A stretch of DNA of 47,760 nt from NCBI GenBank assembly GCA_017305055.1, contig JAFKMZ010000064.1, positions 1 to 47,760 on the forward strand. The letters are read 5' to 3'. Below are positions 9,139 through 17,799 of the stretch, one piece after another (position 1 is the stretch's first letter; each line of letters starts with the position of its first letter). A program made the position numbers and the translations under genes. The DNA is from Lysobacterales bacterium (GTDB taxonomy: Bacteria > Pseudomonadota > Gammaproteobacteria > Xanthomonadales > Rhodanobacteraceae). The notes beneath the pieces are model-generated. The model searched no databases. It was given only the letters and a program-made list of their open reading frames with translations, and had not been told where the DNA came from.

Positions 9139-9768
9139 TCAGGAGTTCTTCAGCACGATCGAATACACGATGTTGCCGACGTCGCGGCATTTGTCGATGG
9201 CCTTCTCGATCAGCTCGAACAGGTCCTTGGCCAGCATGGCGCGCATCACGTCGTTGCCTTCCACGTACAACGTGCGGTAGGGCGCCAGCAGCATGCGGTC
9301 GCCTTCCGATTCCAGCGCCTGCAGGCGGTCCTGCAACTTCTTCATCGGGTCGATCTGCAGGCTGCGGCGCAGCTGCGTGATCATTTCCGCCACCACCTTG
9401 GTGGACTGGGTGAGCACCTTTGCCCGCTGCGCAAAGTCCACGCCGGCCACCCGCTCGGCGACGATCTCGTAGCGCTCGGCGAATTTCTCGATGGTCTTGG
9501 GAATCTTGTACAGCGCCGAATTCAGCGCCTCGATGTCCTCGCGATCGAGCGCAGTGACGAAGGTGTTCATCAGCTCTTCGCTGATCTGCGCCGCAAGCTC
9601 CTTCTCGCGCATGTGGCTGGCGTTGAAAGCCGCCATCAGCGGCGCGCCGGTACCGTTGGCCAGCAAGGCCGACAGGGCGTCGGCGCTCTCGCACGCCGCC
9701 ATCGCACTCTGCTCAAGCAGATCGTAGAACCGCTCACCTTTGCCGAACATTGCCTGCAGGGAGAACAT
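9139..9768 (-). CDS. DUF47 family PhoU-like protein, partner of PiT transporter
   Basis: 209 residues, an all-helical cytoplasmic protein of the DUF47 (TIGR00153/YkaA-like) family related to PhoU. It begins MFSLQAMFGKGERFYDLLEQSA and contains the family segment FVTALDREDIEALNSALYKI followed by IEKFAERYEI. Members are nearly always encoded next to a PiT transporter and are thought to control phosphate uptake; the mechanism is not settled. It is the first gene of the operon with the PiT gene. The ATG has no strong Shine-Dalgarno, but no better start exists. Confidence 0.92.
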   Translation of the reverse strand: MFSLQAMFGKGERFYDLLEQSAMAACESADALSALLANGTGAPLMAAFNASHMREKELAAQISEELMNTFVTALDREDIEALNSALYKIPKTIEKFAERYEIVAERVAGVDFAQRAKVLTQSTKVVAEMITQLRRSLQIDPMKKLQDRLQALESEGDRMLLAPYRTLYVEGNDVMRAMLAKDLFELIEKAIDKCRDVGNIVYSIVLKNS

Positions 9769-9932
9769 GCTTTGGACCAGGCCAGCCGAGAATGTCGGCC
9801 ATGGTACAGGAGGCGCGTGCTGCTTCGCACCAATCGGCGCCGATCCAGCCGAAACGACAACGGCGGCCGCGCCTGCCTTTACACTCTGTATTCCATGCCG
9901 TGTCCCATGCCCCAGAGAGCCGCCCCACCGCG

Positions 9933-11258
9933 ATGCTGATCCAACTCGCGCTCGTGCTCGTATTGACCCTGTGCAACGGCTTTTTCGCCCTGTCGGAAAT
10001 GGCCCTGGTGGCCTCGCGCAAGAGCCGGCTCAAGCAGATGGCGCGCGACAGCCGTTACGCCGGCATGGCCCTGCGCCACGCTGAGGCCCCGGAATACTTC
10101 CTGTCCACAATCCAGGTCGGCATCACCCTGGTGACCCTGATCACCGGCGCGGTCGCCGGCGACGCGCTGGGAGCGCGCATCGCCGAATCGCTGCAGAACA
10201 CCAACGTGGCCTGGTTGGCACCGTACACGCGGGCCCTGGGCGTGGTGCTGGGCTTTGCGCTGATCTCCTTCATCCAGATCGTGGTGGGCGAACTGGTGCC
10301 CAAGCGCCTGGCCCTGTCCGCGCCGGAGAAGGTCGCGGTGATGGTGGCACTGCCGATGCTGGTGCTGTCGCGCCTGACCATGCCCTTCGTCTGGTTGCTG
10401 AATGCGTCCAGCAACCTGGTGCTGCAGCTGCTGCGCAACAAGCCGCAACGCCGCGGCGTGGTCACCGAGGAGGAAATCCGCCTGCTGGTGGCCGAAAGCG
10501 CCGAGCAGGGCGTGCTGGATGCCGACGAGCACAACATGGTCAACCGCGTGCTGCGCCTCGGTGACCGCAGCGTCGACAGCGTGATGACCCCACGCATGCG
10601 CATTGCCTGGCTGGATATCGCCGCACCACGCGCGGAGAACATCCAGGTGCTGCGTGACACGCCGTATTCGCGTTACCCGGTGTATCGGGGTGACCAGAGC
10701 GAGGTGGTTGGCGTGGTCGAGGTCAAGCGCCTGCTGTACGGGTTTACCGAGGGCAAGACCGAGCTGTTCGACCACCTGGCCAAGCCGCTGTTCATCCCGG
10801 CCACGGCCCGCGCCCTGGACATGCTGGACGAGTTCCGCGAGGCGGAGACACCGCTGGCCCTGGCGGTGGACGAATACGGCGACATCGAAGGACTGGTCAC
10901 CGTCAACGATCTGCTGGCGGCCGTGGTCGGCGCCAGCCAGGTCGGCCACGCCGGCAGCGAGCATGGCGAGGCGCCGATCGTGCAGCGCGAGGACGGCAGC
11001 TGGCTGATCGACGGCAGCGTGTCCACGGAGGATCTGCGCGAGGTGCTGCAGATCGACCAGTTGCCCGGCGAGGACGAACACGACTACCACACCGCTGCCG
11101 GCATGGTGATGTCGGTGCTCGGCCGCATCCCGCATATCGGGGAAAGCTGCATTGGCGGCAACTACCGCTTCGAGGTCGTCGACCTGGATGGCGCGCGCAT
11201 CGACAAGCTCCTGGTCACCGCGCTGCCCGACGACGCGCCCGACGAGGAAGACGGCTGA
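9933..11258 (+). CDS. CorC/HlyC family membrane protein (CNNM + CBS domains)
   Basis: 441 residues. An N-terminal CNNM (DUF21) membrane domain with about four helices begins MLIQLALVLVLTLCNGFFALSEMALVASRKSRL. A pair of CBS domains follows (about 205-335; SVMTPRMRIAWLD, YSRYPVYRGDQSEVVGVV, LALAVDEYGDIEGLVTVNDLL). A C-terminal CorC_HlyC (transporter-associated) domain ends the chain. Members are linked to Mg2+/Co2+ efflux; the old 'hemolysin' label is not supported. The frame is open upstream, but the membrane domain starts at the ATG at 9933. It is divergent from the DUF47 gene and convergent with the M14 peptidase gene, with a hairpin between. Confidence 0.9.
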   Translation: MLIQLALVLVLTLCNGFFALSEMALVASRKSRLKQMARDSRYAGMALRHAEAPEYFLSTIQVGITLVTLITGAVAGDALGARIAESLQNTNVAWLAPYTRALGVVLGFALISFIQIVVGELVPKRLALSAPEKVAVMVALPMLVLSRLTMPFVWLLNASSNLVLQLLRNKPQRRGVVTEEEIRLLVAESAEQGVLDADEHNMVNRVLRLGDRSVDSVMTPRMRIAWLDIAAPRAENIQVLRDTPYSRYPVYRGDQSEVVGVVEVKRLLYGFTEGKTELFDHLAKPLFIPATARALDMLDEFREAETPLALAVDEYGDIEGLVTVNDLLAAVVGASQVGHAGSEHGEAPIVQREDGSWLIDGSVSTEDLREVLQIDQLPGEDEHDYHTAAGMVMSVLGRIPHIGESCIGGNYRFEVVDLDGARIDKLLVTALPDDAPDEEDG

Positions 11259-11389
11259 GGTCGGCGCCAGGACGCCGGAGCATCACTCCACGGACAGGTC
11301 CCCGCTTGTGCGACGCGCGGTGGAGATGACGCCCCGCACCGGCTGGCCAAAAGCGACGGCCAGGCATCAATGATGATGCCCGGCCGGAT

Positions 11390-11418
11390 GCCGGCAGCCC
11401 GCATGCGGGCTTGCCGGC
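11390..11418. terminator. Hairpin between convergent genes, probable bidirectional terminator
   Basis: A 13-bp stem, GCCGGCAGCCCGC/GCGGGCTTGCCGGC, with one bulged T and a tiny loop lies between the stop of the CorC-type gene (11258) and the stop of the M14 peptidase gene (11425). It has no clear T-tract, so intrinsic termination is inferred from position and stem strength. Confidence 0.5.
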
Positions 11419-11424
11419 GCCGTC

Positions 11425-14349
11425 TCAGTTGGCAGCGGGAGCCGCGGCCTTGCCGGCGTCCAGGTCGTTCCAGTTCATGATGGCGTTGAAGCCGAGCATG
11501 TAGGTGCCCTGGGTCTGCCAGCGCCAGAACGGGCGGATGGCGAACATCACGATGTGGCCCTTGCCGACCGACTCGTCCACCACCTGCGCGCGGCCGGACA
11601 GCGCCTCGCCGCCGGAGAGCGTGCCGGACAGCAGCATGTCCGCCGCCTTGTCCGGGAAGCGCAGCACCACGCGCGGGCCATCCGTCGTCGCCGGACCCGA
11701 GGGCCGCATGAAGGGCGGCAGGGACGGCTCATCGGAAGATTCCGCAGACTTGCCGGCCGCTGCGGCCGTGCCCGCATTCCAGGACGAAACCTCCTGCCCC
11801 TGGGCCATCGGTGTGACGTTCTGTCCATCCACTGCGCTGCGCCGTCCGGCACCGGCGAACATCCTGAAGCCAAACGTGGCCTTGTTCGGATCCACCGCGC
11901 GTATCACCGGCGCCTGGTTGAAGTACACCGGAACCTCGCTCGCACCGTAGCCATACACGATCGGACTTTGCGCGTCGGCGATGACGCCACGCATGATGCT
12001 GCCGCGCACGAACAGGTTTGCCGGCTCCTCGATGCTCACGCCCGGGGTGAGGTTGTAGGCAGGCAGGATCGCCGAGGTGGCACCATCGACGATGAGCGTG
12101 CCGCCCTGGCGCACGAATTCATCCAGCGCCTGCACGCCATCGAGCCCCAGGCCACCGCGGATGTCCGGTGATGAATCCGGGGTGCCAAGCGACTTGAACT
12201 CGCTGGTCTTCTGGTACGGCAAGGCGCGGTTGCCGACCTTGGCGATGCCTTCCACCATGGTCTGCACGGTGCCGCCGACGTGCGGGAAGATGATCACGTC
12301 GTACTTGCTGCGCAGCTTGCCCTCGCGCAGCTTGATGTCGCCAAAGTAGGTGTACGGCACGCCATAGGTATCCAGCGCCGCACGCACCCAGCCCTCGTCC
12401 TGGGTGCGCTGCCAGCTGTGCACGTAGCCGATGCGTGGGACGTCCAGGTCATGGGTCGGCACCGCCGGTGCCTGGGCCATGGCCCAGGCGGACAGGCCGA
12501 GCTGCTTGAGCTCCGGCTCCAGCGCGCCGCGGTTGGCGTTGCGGATGACGATGGCGCCGGCGCGGAACTTGTGCCCGGCAGCGGTGAAGTCCTGCTCGGC
12601 CGCCTCCATCTTCGTCTTGGCGAACTTGAAGCGGAACGCGGCGACGTTGTTGTCGGCGGTGTTGTCCACCACGAGGACGTTGCCGCTGCCGGTGATGCCG
12701 CCGGCCGCCACCGCATCGGCGGTGAGCAGGGTCATGGGCTGGTCGAGCAGGCCCTTGTCGCCGACCGGCTCGATGACGATGTCGCGCATCAGCGGGAAGG
12801 TCCAGCCAGTGTCGTCATACGGCGTGGGGTTGGCGGTGGAGAACTGCTGCACCGGGAAATACATGTCCGCGATGGTGCGGTACGGCTGGTCGCCGCGGAT
12901 GATGTAGTCGCCGGGCTGCACCGACAGCTTGCCCACGTTGAACGCGCTGCTGGCGACGGAAACCTCCAGGCCCTGGCGGCGCAACTCGTTCACCGCATCG
13001 GCGGCGTCGGCCTTGCGACGCTGCTGCGCGGGGATGACCCAACCGTTGATCGGACCGTTGTGGCCCTTGTTCACGGCGTTCTGGTTCTTGCGCCAGTAGT
13101 CATCCATGTACGTTTCGCGGTCGTTGGCCACGTCGGTCAGCGAAAACAGGATCGCCGACTCCTGGATGTTGGTGTTGTTGCGCGGCCCCCAGTTGATGCT
13201 TGCGAGTGGCGGGTTGGTGCGGAACCACTCGCGGCTCATGGTGGTCTTGGGCGGCTTCACCACGTAGTTGTCGGGGCCGTAACTCTGCACTTCGTAGAAG
13301 CGTCCGATCGCGTTGTGCGTGTGCGCGATGAAGAACAGGTAGTTCGGCGTCCAGCCGTCGTAGAAGCCGTAGGTGAACACCCCCGGCACGCCGCGCTTGG
13401 TCATCTGCAGCACGTCGTTGGTGGCGAGCTTCCACCACTCGTTGACCGTGATCGGGTCGACGGCCTCGTTGTACGGGCCGGTACCGGTCGACGAATACAG
13501 GTAGGTCTGCGCCTCGTGCAGGTCATGCAGCACGGTCGGATGCCAGTCGAGCACCGCCTGCGTGGTGTGCTGGGTCAGCTTCAGGAACTGGCCCATGCCA
13601 TCGCGGTTGTTGTCGTGCTGCACATACTTGCCCCAGTACATCAGCGGCAACTTGGCCTCGCCCTTGGGCAGCTTCTTGTTGAAGTAGTAGGTGTCGACGG
13701 CCTTGTCACGACCGTCGGGCTCGATCACCGGGGTGATCAGGGTGATGACATGGTTGCGGATGTTCTCGATGAATGGCGAGGTATCCACTGCCAGCCGGTA
13801 GCCCAGTTCCATCAGCATCTCCGGACCGCCAAATTCCGGCGAGTGGATGCCGCTGGTGATGTAGTAGATCGGCTTGGCGGTCTTGATCAGCTGCTGCGCC
13901 TGCTCCGGCGTCGTCTTGCGGGGATCGCCCAGCGCGGCGGCCATGCCGCGGTACTTGTCCAGATCCTTGATCGTGGCCTCGTCGGCAATCGCGACCATGA
14001 TCATGTCGCGGCCTTCCTCGGTCTTGCCGATGCGCCAGACCTTGACCCGCGGCGAGGCGGCGGCGAGCGCATCGAAATACTTGTAGATGTCGGTGGTGCG
14101 GTCGAGCACGCCTGGCTCACCAATGATGTGGCCAAGCACCTTGAGCGGCGAAGGCACGGTGTCCGACGCCGGCAGGTAATCGACCAGCTCGGTGGTGATG
14201 CGCGAATCCTGCAGGACCTTCCTGGCCTGATCCGTATAGGCCTGGTCCACGGCCTGCTGCGCCGCGGTGACGGAGGAAAACAACAAGGTCAGCGCCGCGG
14301 CGCACGCACACACCAGCGGGCCGCTGGACGGGCGGGACTTGAACATCAT
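11425..14349 (-). CDS. Secreted M14-family zinc metallopeptidase
   Basis: 974 residues, exported. A Sec signal peptide (about 1-30) ends near SSVTAAQQ. The catalytic domain shows the M14 zinc ligand pair HxxE in ITSGIHSPEFGGPEML (H169, E172), then NIRNHVITLITPVIEPDGRD, with later His candidates in DWHPTVLHDLHEA (about 275-278). The remaining ~600 residues include segments like a glutamine-amidotransferase-type fold (YDVIIFPHVGG...LDEFVRQGGTLIVDGA), as in large M14 peptidases of this group. It probably degrades peptides in the periplasm or outside. The ATG at 14349 is chosen because it opens the signal peptide and has GGGGAG upstream; the frame upstream of it has no support. Confidence 0.88.
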   Translation of the reverse strand: MMFKSRPSSGPLVCACAAALTLLFSSVTAAQQAVDQAYTDQARKVLQDSRITTELVDYLPASDTVPSPLKVLGHIIGEPGVLDRTTDIYKYFDALAAASPRVKVWRIGKTEEGRDMIMVAIADEATIKDLDKYRGMAAALGDPRKTTPEQAQQLIKTAKPIYYITSGIHSPEFGGPEMLMELGYRLAVDTSPFIENIRNHVITLITPVIEPDGRDKAVDTYYFNKKLPKGEAKLPLMYWGKYVQHDNNRDGMGQFLKLTQHTTQAVLDWHPTVLHDLHEAQTYLYSSTGTGPYNEAVDPITVNEWWKLATNDVLQMTKRGVPGVFTYGFYDGWTPNYLFFIAHTHNAIGRFYEVQSYGPDNYVVKPPKTTMSREWFRTNPPLASINWGPRNNTNIQESAILFSLTDVANDRETYMDDYWRKNQNAVNKGHNGPINGWVIPAQQRRKADAADAVNELRRQGLEVSVASSAFNVGKLSVQPGDYIIRGDQPYRTIADMYFPVQQFSTANPTPYDDTGWTFPLMRDIVIEPVGDKGLLDQPMTLLTADAVAAGGITGSGNVLVVDNTADNNVAAFRFKFAKTKMEAAEQDFTAAGHKFRAGAIVIRNANRGALEPELKQLGLSAWAMAQAPAVPTHDLDVPRIGYVHSWQRTQDEGWVRAALDTYGVPYTYFGDIKLREGKLRSKYDVIIFPHVGGTVQTMVEGIAKVGNRALPYQKTSEFKSLGTPDSSPDIRGGLGLDGVQALDEFVRQGGTLIVDGATSAILPAYNLTPGVSIEEPANLFVRGSIMRGVIADAQSPIVYGYGASEVPVYFNQAPVIRAVDPNKATFGFRMFAGAGRRSAVDGQNVTPMAQGQEVSSWNAGTAAAAGKSAESSDEPSLPPFMRPSGPATTDGPRVVLRFPDKAADMLLSGTLSGGEALSGRAQVVDESVGKGHIVMFAIRPFWRWQTQGTYMLGFNAIMNWNDLDAGKAAAPAAN

Positions 14350-14506
14350 CGTAGGTTTGCTCCCCAATTGGTCACGGGCCGGCCGGATCGCCCCACCCCG
14401 TCGGCGATCGTATCGAACAAGCCGCCCAAGGGGAAGCAGCGCCGTCGCCGGACGCCGCCAACGCGTCGCCTGACCGCACGGCGCCGCGCCAGGCCTTGCG
14501 CAGCGC

Positions 14507-14534
14507 TTGACAACTCTGTAATACAAAGTACTCT
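14507..14534 (+). promoter_or_regulatory. Promoter with embedded palindromic operator
   Basis: A consensus -35 TTGACA (14507-14512) and a weak -10 TACTCT (14529-14534) are separated by 16 bp. The spacer is almost exactly filled by a 17-bp palindrome, ACTCTGTAATACAAAGT (14513-14529), with a single mismatched pair. The start codon of the membrane protein gene is 24 nt further on, with AGAGG in front. The placement is that of a repressor operator. The winged-helix regulator encoded second in this operon is the obvious candidate to bind it (inference). Confidence 0.7.
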
Positions 14535-14557
14535 GCACACAAACACAACCAGAGGCC

Positions 14558-15136
14558 ATGACCATGAACAGCAGTGCACGTGTCCGCGATGACCTGGGTT
14601 ATGTCGCCGGCGTCCTGCGCCGGCACGACCACTACCGTGGCGTGCCGGCGATCTACTTCATGTGGGCGGCCATCACCCTGGTCGGCTTTGCGTTGCCGGA
14701 CTTCGCACCGCGCAGCGCGGGACCCTACTGGCTGGTCATGGGTATTGGCGGCGGTCTGCTCAGCTGGTGGCTGGGCGTGCGCACCGCGCGCAGGGCCGGA
14801 ATCAACGACCACGCCTTGGGCCAGCGCTATGCCCGGCACTGGGTGATTGCCGGTATTGGCTATCTGCTCGCCGCGCTGCCCCTGATCATCGGCCAGGCGC
14901 CTGCCACCACCGGCAACGCCGCGTTCCTGCTGGTCGGCGGGCTGGCCTATGCGTTGGCCGGCGTCCACCTGGAGCGGCCACTGTGGTGGATCGGGCTGCT
15001 GATGCTGCTTGCCTACGTCGTCATGGTGATCTTCCAGCCACCTTATGCATGGACCATCACCGGCGCGGTCATCGCGCTGTCGCTCGCCGGCTGCGGCTGG
15101 ACGGCCATCGGAAGCTGCACCCCGGCGGCAAGCTGA
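14558..15136 (+). CDS. Small integral membrane protein, regulator-coupled
   Basis: 192 residues, not a named family I recognise. After a charged N terminus (VRDDLGYVAGVLRRHDHYR) there are about six hydrophobic helices, including AIYFMWAAITLVGFALP, YWLVMGIGGGLLSWWLG, WVIAGIGYLLAALPLIIG, LLVGGLAYALAGV, WWIGLLMLLAYVVMVIF and AVIALSLAGCGW. The stop overlaps the start of the winged-helix gene (TGATG), so translation is probably coupled. The proteins may form a sensor/regulator or a self-limiting membrane module; the function is unknown. An ATG two codons downstream is an alternative start. Confidence 0.82.
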   Translation: MTMNSSARVRDDLGYVAGVLRRHDHYRGVPAIYFMWAAITLVGFALPDFAPRSAGPYWLVMGIGGGLLSWWLGVRTARRAGINDHALGQRYARHWVIAGIGYLLAALPLIIGQAPATTGNAAFLLVGGLAYALAGVHLERPLWWIGLLMLLAYVVMVIFQPPYAWTITGAVIALSLAGCGWTAIGSCTPAAS

Positions 15137-15432
15137 TGGACATGCTCGAACAACTGGCCACGGTGTTCGACCACCGTGTGCGCTTGACTATCGGCGTGTT
15201 GTTGGCCCGCCACGGCGAGCTCAGTTTTTCCCGCATGAAGGAGCTGCTGCAGCTCACCGACGGCAACCTCGGCGCCCACCTGCGCAAGCTCGAGGATGCC
15301 GGCTACCTCACCTTGCGGCGCGACTTCGTCGAGCGCAAGCCGGTCACCTGGTATGGCCTGACCAAGGAAGGCAAGCGCACGCTGAAACTGCATCTGCACG
15401 CGCTGCGGACCGTGATCGCCAGTGCCGAATGA
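15136..15432 (+). CDS. Winged-helix transcriptional regulator (MarR/ArsR-like)
   Basis: 98 residues, a single winged-helix domain. The recognition region ELLQLTDGNLGAHLRKLEDAGYLTLRRDFVERKPVTWYGLTKEGKRTL matches the short 'transcriptional regulator' family (HTH_34-like), which acts as a dimeric repressor. The preceding sequence, MLEQLATVFDHRVRLTIGVLLARHGELSFSRM, is the typical opening helix set. It overlaps the membrane protein gene by one base. The palindrome in the operon promoter is the likely target, giving negative autoregulation (inference). Confidence 0.88.
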   Translation: MDMLEQLATVFDHRVRLTIGVLLARHGELSFSRMKELLQLTDGNLGAHLRKLEDAGYLTLRRDFVERKPVTWYGLTKEGKRTLKLHLHALRTVIASAE

Positions 15433-15487
15433 ACCCACCCGTGCCGGGGCTGCCACCGGCGCGGCAACCACTGCGAGGAGCAAGCAC

Positions 15488-16084
15488 ATGAAACACTTCC
15501 CCCTGACTCTGCCGACCCTGCTGGCGCTTGCCGCGACGTGCTCCGTCGCATCCGCCCAGGCACCCCAGTTCAACCCGCAAAAGCTCATCGCCGAGCAGAC
15601 GCAGGCGCTCGCCAAATTGGCCATCATGGACGGCGAGTGGCGTGGTCCGGCCTGGACGGTGCTGCCCGACGGCGTGCACCGGTTCACCCAGACCGAGCGC
15701 ATCGGGCCGCTGCTGGATGGCTCGATCCGCCTGATCGAGGGGCGCAGCTACGACGCCAGCGGCAAGACCGTGTTCAATGCCTTCGCCGTGCTCAGCTACG
15801 ATCCGGACACCCAGGCCTACAACATGCACGCGCGTGCGCAGGGCCGCGTCGGGGATTTCAAGTTCGTGCCGACAAGCGATGGCTACACATGGGAAATCCC
15901 GGCCGGGTCCGCCACCATCCGCTACACCGCGGTGATCAAGGGCGGTCACTACGAGGAGACCGGCGAGCGCCTCATGCCGGGCCAGGCGCCGGTCAAGATC
16001 TTCAACATGCAACTGACCCGGGTAGGCGACAGTCCCTGGCCTGGCGCCAACCCGGTCAGCCCGCGCCAGGCGGTACTGCCATAA
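15488..16084 (+). CDS. Secreted DUF1579-like protein
   Basis: 198 residues with a clear Sec signal peptide, cleaved near ATCSVASAQA. The mature part has a beta-rich layout with GEWRGPAWTVLPDG, TERIGPLLDGSIRLIEGRSYD, AFAVLSYDPDTQAYNMHA and YTAVIKGGHYEETGERL, as in small DUF1579/lipocalin-like periplasmic proteins. No enzymatic motif is seen. The ATG at 15488 has GAGGAG seven nt upstream. It lies 55 nt after the regulator gene and may be the third gene of that operon. Confidence 0.78.
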   Translation: MKHFPLTLPTLLALAATCSVASAQAPQFNPQKLIAEQTQALAKLAIMDGEWRGPAWTVLPDGVHRFTQTERIGPLLDGSIRLIEGRSYDASGKTVFNAFAVLSYDPDTQAYNMHARAQGRVGDFKFVPTSDGYTWEIPAGSATIRYTAVIKGGHYEETGERLMPGQAPVKIFNMQLTRVGDSPWPGANPVSPRQAVLP

Positions 16085-16118
16085 TCCAGGCGTTCCCGCC
16101 AGGCGCCGAAAGAACCCC

Positions 16119-16784
16119 ATGCACGTCCAGTCCGATGCCGGGTTGCTCGTGGCCCGCGGCTTGTCCTGCTCCGTTGCCGGTCGGGCTCTGTGGCGCGACC
16201 TGGAGCTGTCGGTGCGCCCGGGCGAACGTTGGGCCATCACCGGGCCGTCCGGATCGGGAAAGACGATGCTGCTGCGGATCCTGGCCGGACTGACACCACC
16301 GCAGGGTGGGGAAATCCGCCTCGACGGCAAACCGATCGATGCCTGGTGGCGACCCGCGTACCGCGCACGCGTCGTCTACGTGGCGCAGCAACCCGCGCTG
16401 CCGGAAGGTACGGTCGAGGCCGCGCTGGCCGCGCCCTTCCGCTTCCGCGCCCACCAGCACCGGAAGTATTCACGCGACACAGCCAGCCGTTGCCTCGCCG
16501 CCGTCGGCATCGGCGCCACCTTCCTCGATCAGGACACCGACCGCCTGTCGGGTGGCGAAGCGCAGGTCGTGAATCTGCTGCGCGCAGTCCTGATCGCGCC
16601 TGAAATCCTGTTGCTCGACGAACCGACAGCGTCGCTCGATCCGGCGCGTGCCGCCGCGGTCGAGTCGCTCGTCCGCGGCTGGATGGCAGGCAGCGACACG
16701 CGTGCCTGTGTCTGGACCAGCCACGACGCAGCGCAATTGGCGCGGGTCACGGACCATGCGCTGGCTCTCGGGGGCGAAGCATGA
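16119..16784 (+). CDS. fetA: ABC transporter ATP-binding protein, FetA-like iron exporter
   Basis: 221 residues. ATPase subunit of a two-component exporter that in E. coli removes excess iron. Walker A is GPSGSGKTMLL (about 43-53), the Q-loop is VAQQPALPEG, the signature is LSGGEAQVVNLLRAVL and Walker B is ILLLDEPTASLD, with the H-loop in WTSHDAAQLAR. The stop overlaps the permease start (ATGA at 16781-16784). The identification rests mainly on its UPF0014 permease partner. Confidence 0.88.
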   Translation: MHVQSDAGLLVARGLSCSVAGRALWRDLELSVRPGERWAITGPSGSGKTMLLRILAGLTPPQGGEIRLDGKPIDAWWRPAYRARVVYVAQQPALPEGTVEAALAAPFRFRAHQHRKYSRDTASRCLAAVGIGATFLDQDTDRLSGGEAQVVNLLRAVLIAPEILLLDEPTASLDPARAAAVESLVRGWMAGSDTRACVWTSHDAAQLARVTDHALALGGEA

Positions 16785-17647
16785 ACCGGGCGTACCTCGA
16801 CATCGGCAACTGGCAACTCGGCTTCGCCGCGGCGCTGATCCTGGTCAACCTGGCGCTGTCGGTGTGGCTGCGGCTGGGGCTCACGCGCAGCCTGCTCGTG
16901 GCGAGCGTGCGCATGGTGGTGCAGCTGCTGCTGGTCGGACTGGTGCTCGAGTACATCTTCGCGCTCGACCATCCGTTGCCAGTGGTCGGCATCGGACTGG
17001 TCATGGCGAGCCTCGCGGGCATCGCTGCGGTCAACCGCACCCGGCGCCGCTACTCCGGCATCTACTTCGACAGCGTGCTGTGTGTGTTCGCAGCCTCCTA
17101 CGTCGTGACCGGCGCGGCGCTCGTCGGCATCATCGACGTCGAGCCGTGGTATCGCGCGCAATACGCCATCCCGCTGCTGGGCATGGTGCTCGGCAATATC
17201 CTGAACGGGGTGTCCCTGGCGCTCGACCGCTTCATGGACGGCGCGGTCCGCGACGCCGGCCTGATCGAGGCCGACCTGGCACTCGGCGCAAGCCGCTGGG
17301 AAGCCGCACACCCGCTCGTCACGGCAAGCCTGCACACCGGGATGATCCCGACCATCAATTCAATGATGGTGATGGGCATCGTAAGCCTGCCGGGCATGAT
17401 GACCGGCCAGATGCTGGCTGGCACCCCGCCCGCTTCCGCCGTGCGCTACCAGATCGTGATCATGTTCATGATCGCGGCGGCCACGGCTCTCGGCACGCTC
17501 GGCGTGGTGATGTCGGCTTTCCGCGCCCTGTTTACCCGCGAGCATCAGCTTCGGCGCGACCGCCTGCGTCCCGCGCAGCCTGCATGGTCGACGCGCTGGA
17601 AGCGGGTGACAGCCAGGCTGCCGGGTGGGGCGCGTGGTCGCGGATGA
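16781..17647 (+). CDS. fetB: Iron export ABC permease, FetB (UPF0014) family
   Basis: 288 residues with seven or so membrane helices. UPF0014/FetB landmarks are LLVASVRMVVQLLLVGLVLEYIF near the N terminus, LLGMVLGNILNGVSLALDRF in the middle, and ASLHTGMIPTINSMMVMGIVSLPGMMTGQMLAG, the family's most conserved block. It partners the ATPase encoded immediately upstream with a 4-nt overlap. A basic C-terminal tail follows the last helix. Whether the cargo is iron here is inferred from the family. Confidence 0.93.
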   Translation: MNRAYLDIGNWQLGFAAALILVNLALSVWLRLGLTRSLLVASVRMVVQLLLVGLVLEYIFALDHPLPVVGIGLVMASLAGIAAVNRTRRRYSGIYFDSVLCVFAASYVVTGAALVGIIDVEPWYRAQYAIPLLGMVLGNILNGVSLALDRFMDGAVRDAGLIEADLALGASRWEAAHPLVTASLHTGMIPTINSMMVMGIVSLPGMMTGQMLAGTPPASAVRYQIVIMFMIAAATALGTLGVVMSAFRALFTREHQLRRDRLRPAQPAWSTRWKRVTARLPGGARGRG

Positions 17648-17799
17648 GTCCGCGTTCCGTCACCAATGGAACTGCAGGCGCACACCACTGATCGCGGGGT
17701 CAAGGGAAGGGGATCGGTCCGCGGCCATCTGGACGGCTGCGGCAGGCCGGGGCCGGCCGCGCGCGATGGAACGTCCTGCCCGCTTTTGCGCGCTGGCAA
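17648..17799. other. Gap between convergent fetB and sodC
   Basis: No gene is supported. On the minus strand a short open frame ends, before a TGA near 17660, with GVRLQFHW, which looks like the last strand of an outer-membrane beta-barrel. The frame is only about 45 codons, has no start and probably arose by chance or as a relic. GC-rich inverted repeats (around GGCCGGGGCCGGCC) may serve as terminator. Confidence 0.35.

Noticed and set aside
5847-9380. 1177-codon open frame on the plus strand opposite recQ, the ATL gene and the PiT gene
   Set aside because: It spans three well-supported minus-strand genes and the gaps between them, with low-complexity composition and no motifs.
12280-14592. 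770-codon plus-strand frame opposite the M14 peptidase gene
   Set aside because: Antisense shadow: the peptidase has a signal peptide and zinc motif, while this frame is His/Arg/Gly-rich without homology.
17657-17799. Minus-strand frame ending GVRLQFHW, like the last strand of an outer-membrane barrel
   Set aside because: Only about 45 codons, no start, and the upstream part is unlike a beta-barrel; best treated as chance or an unprovable relic.
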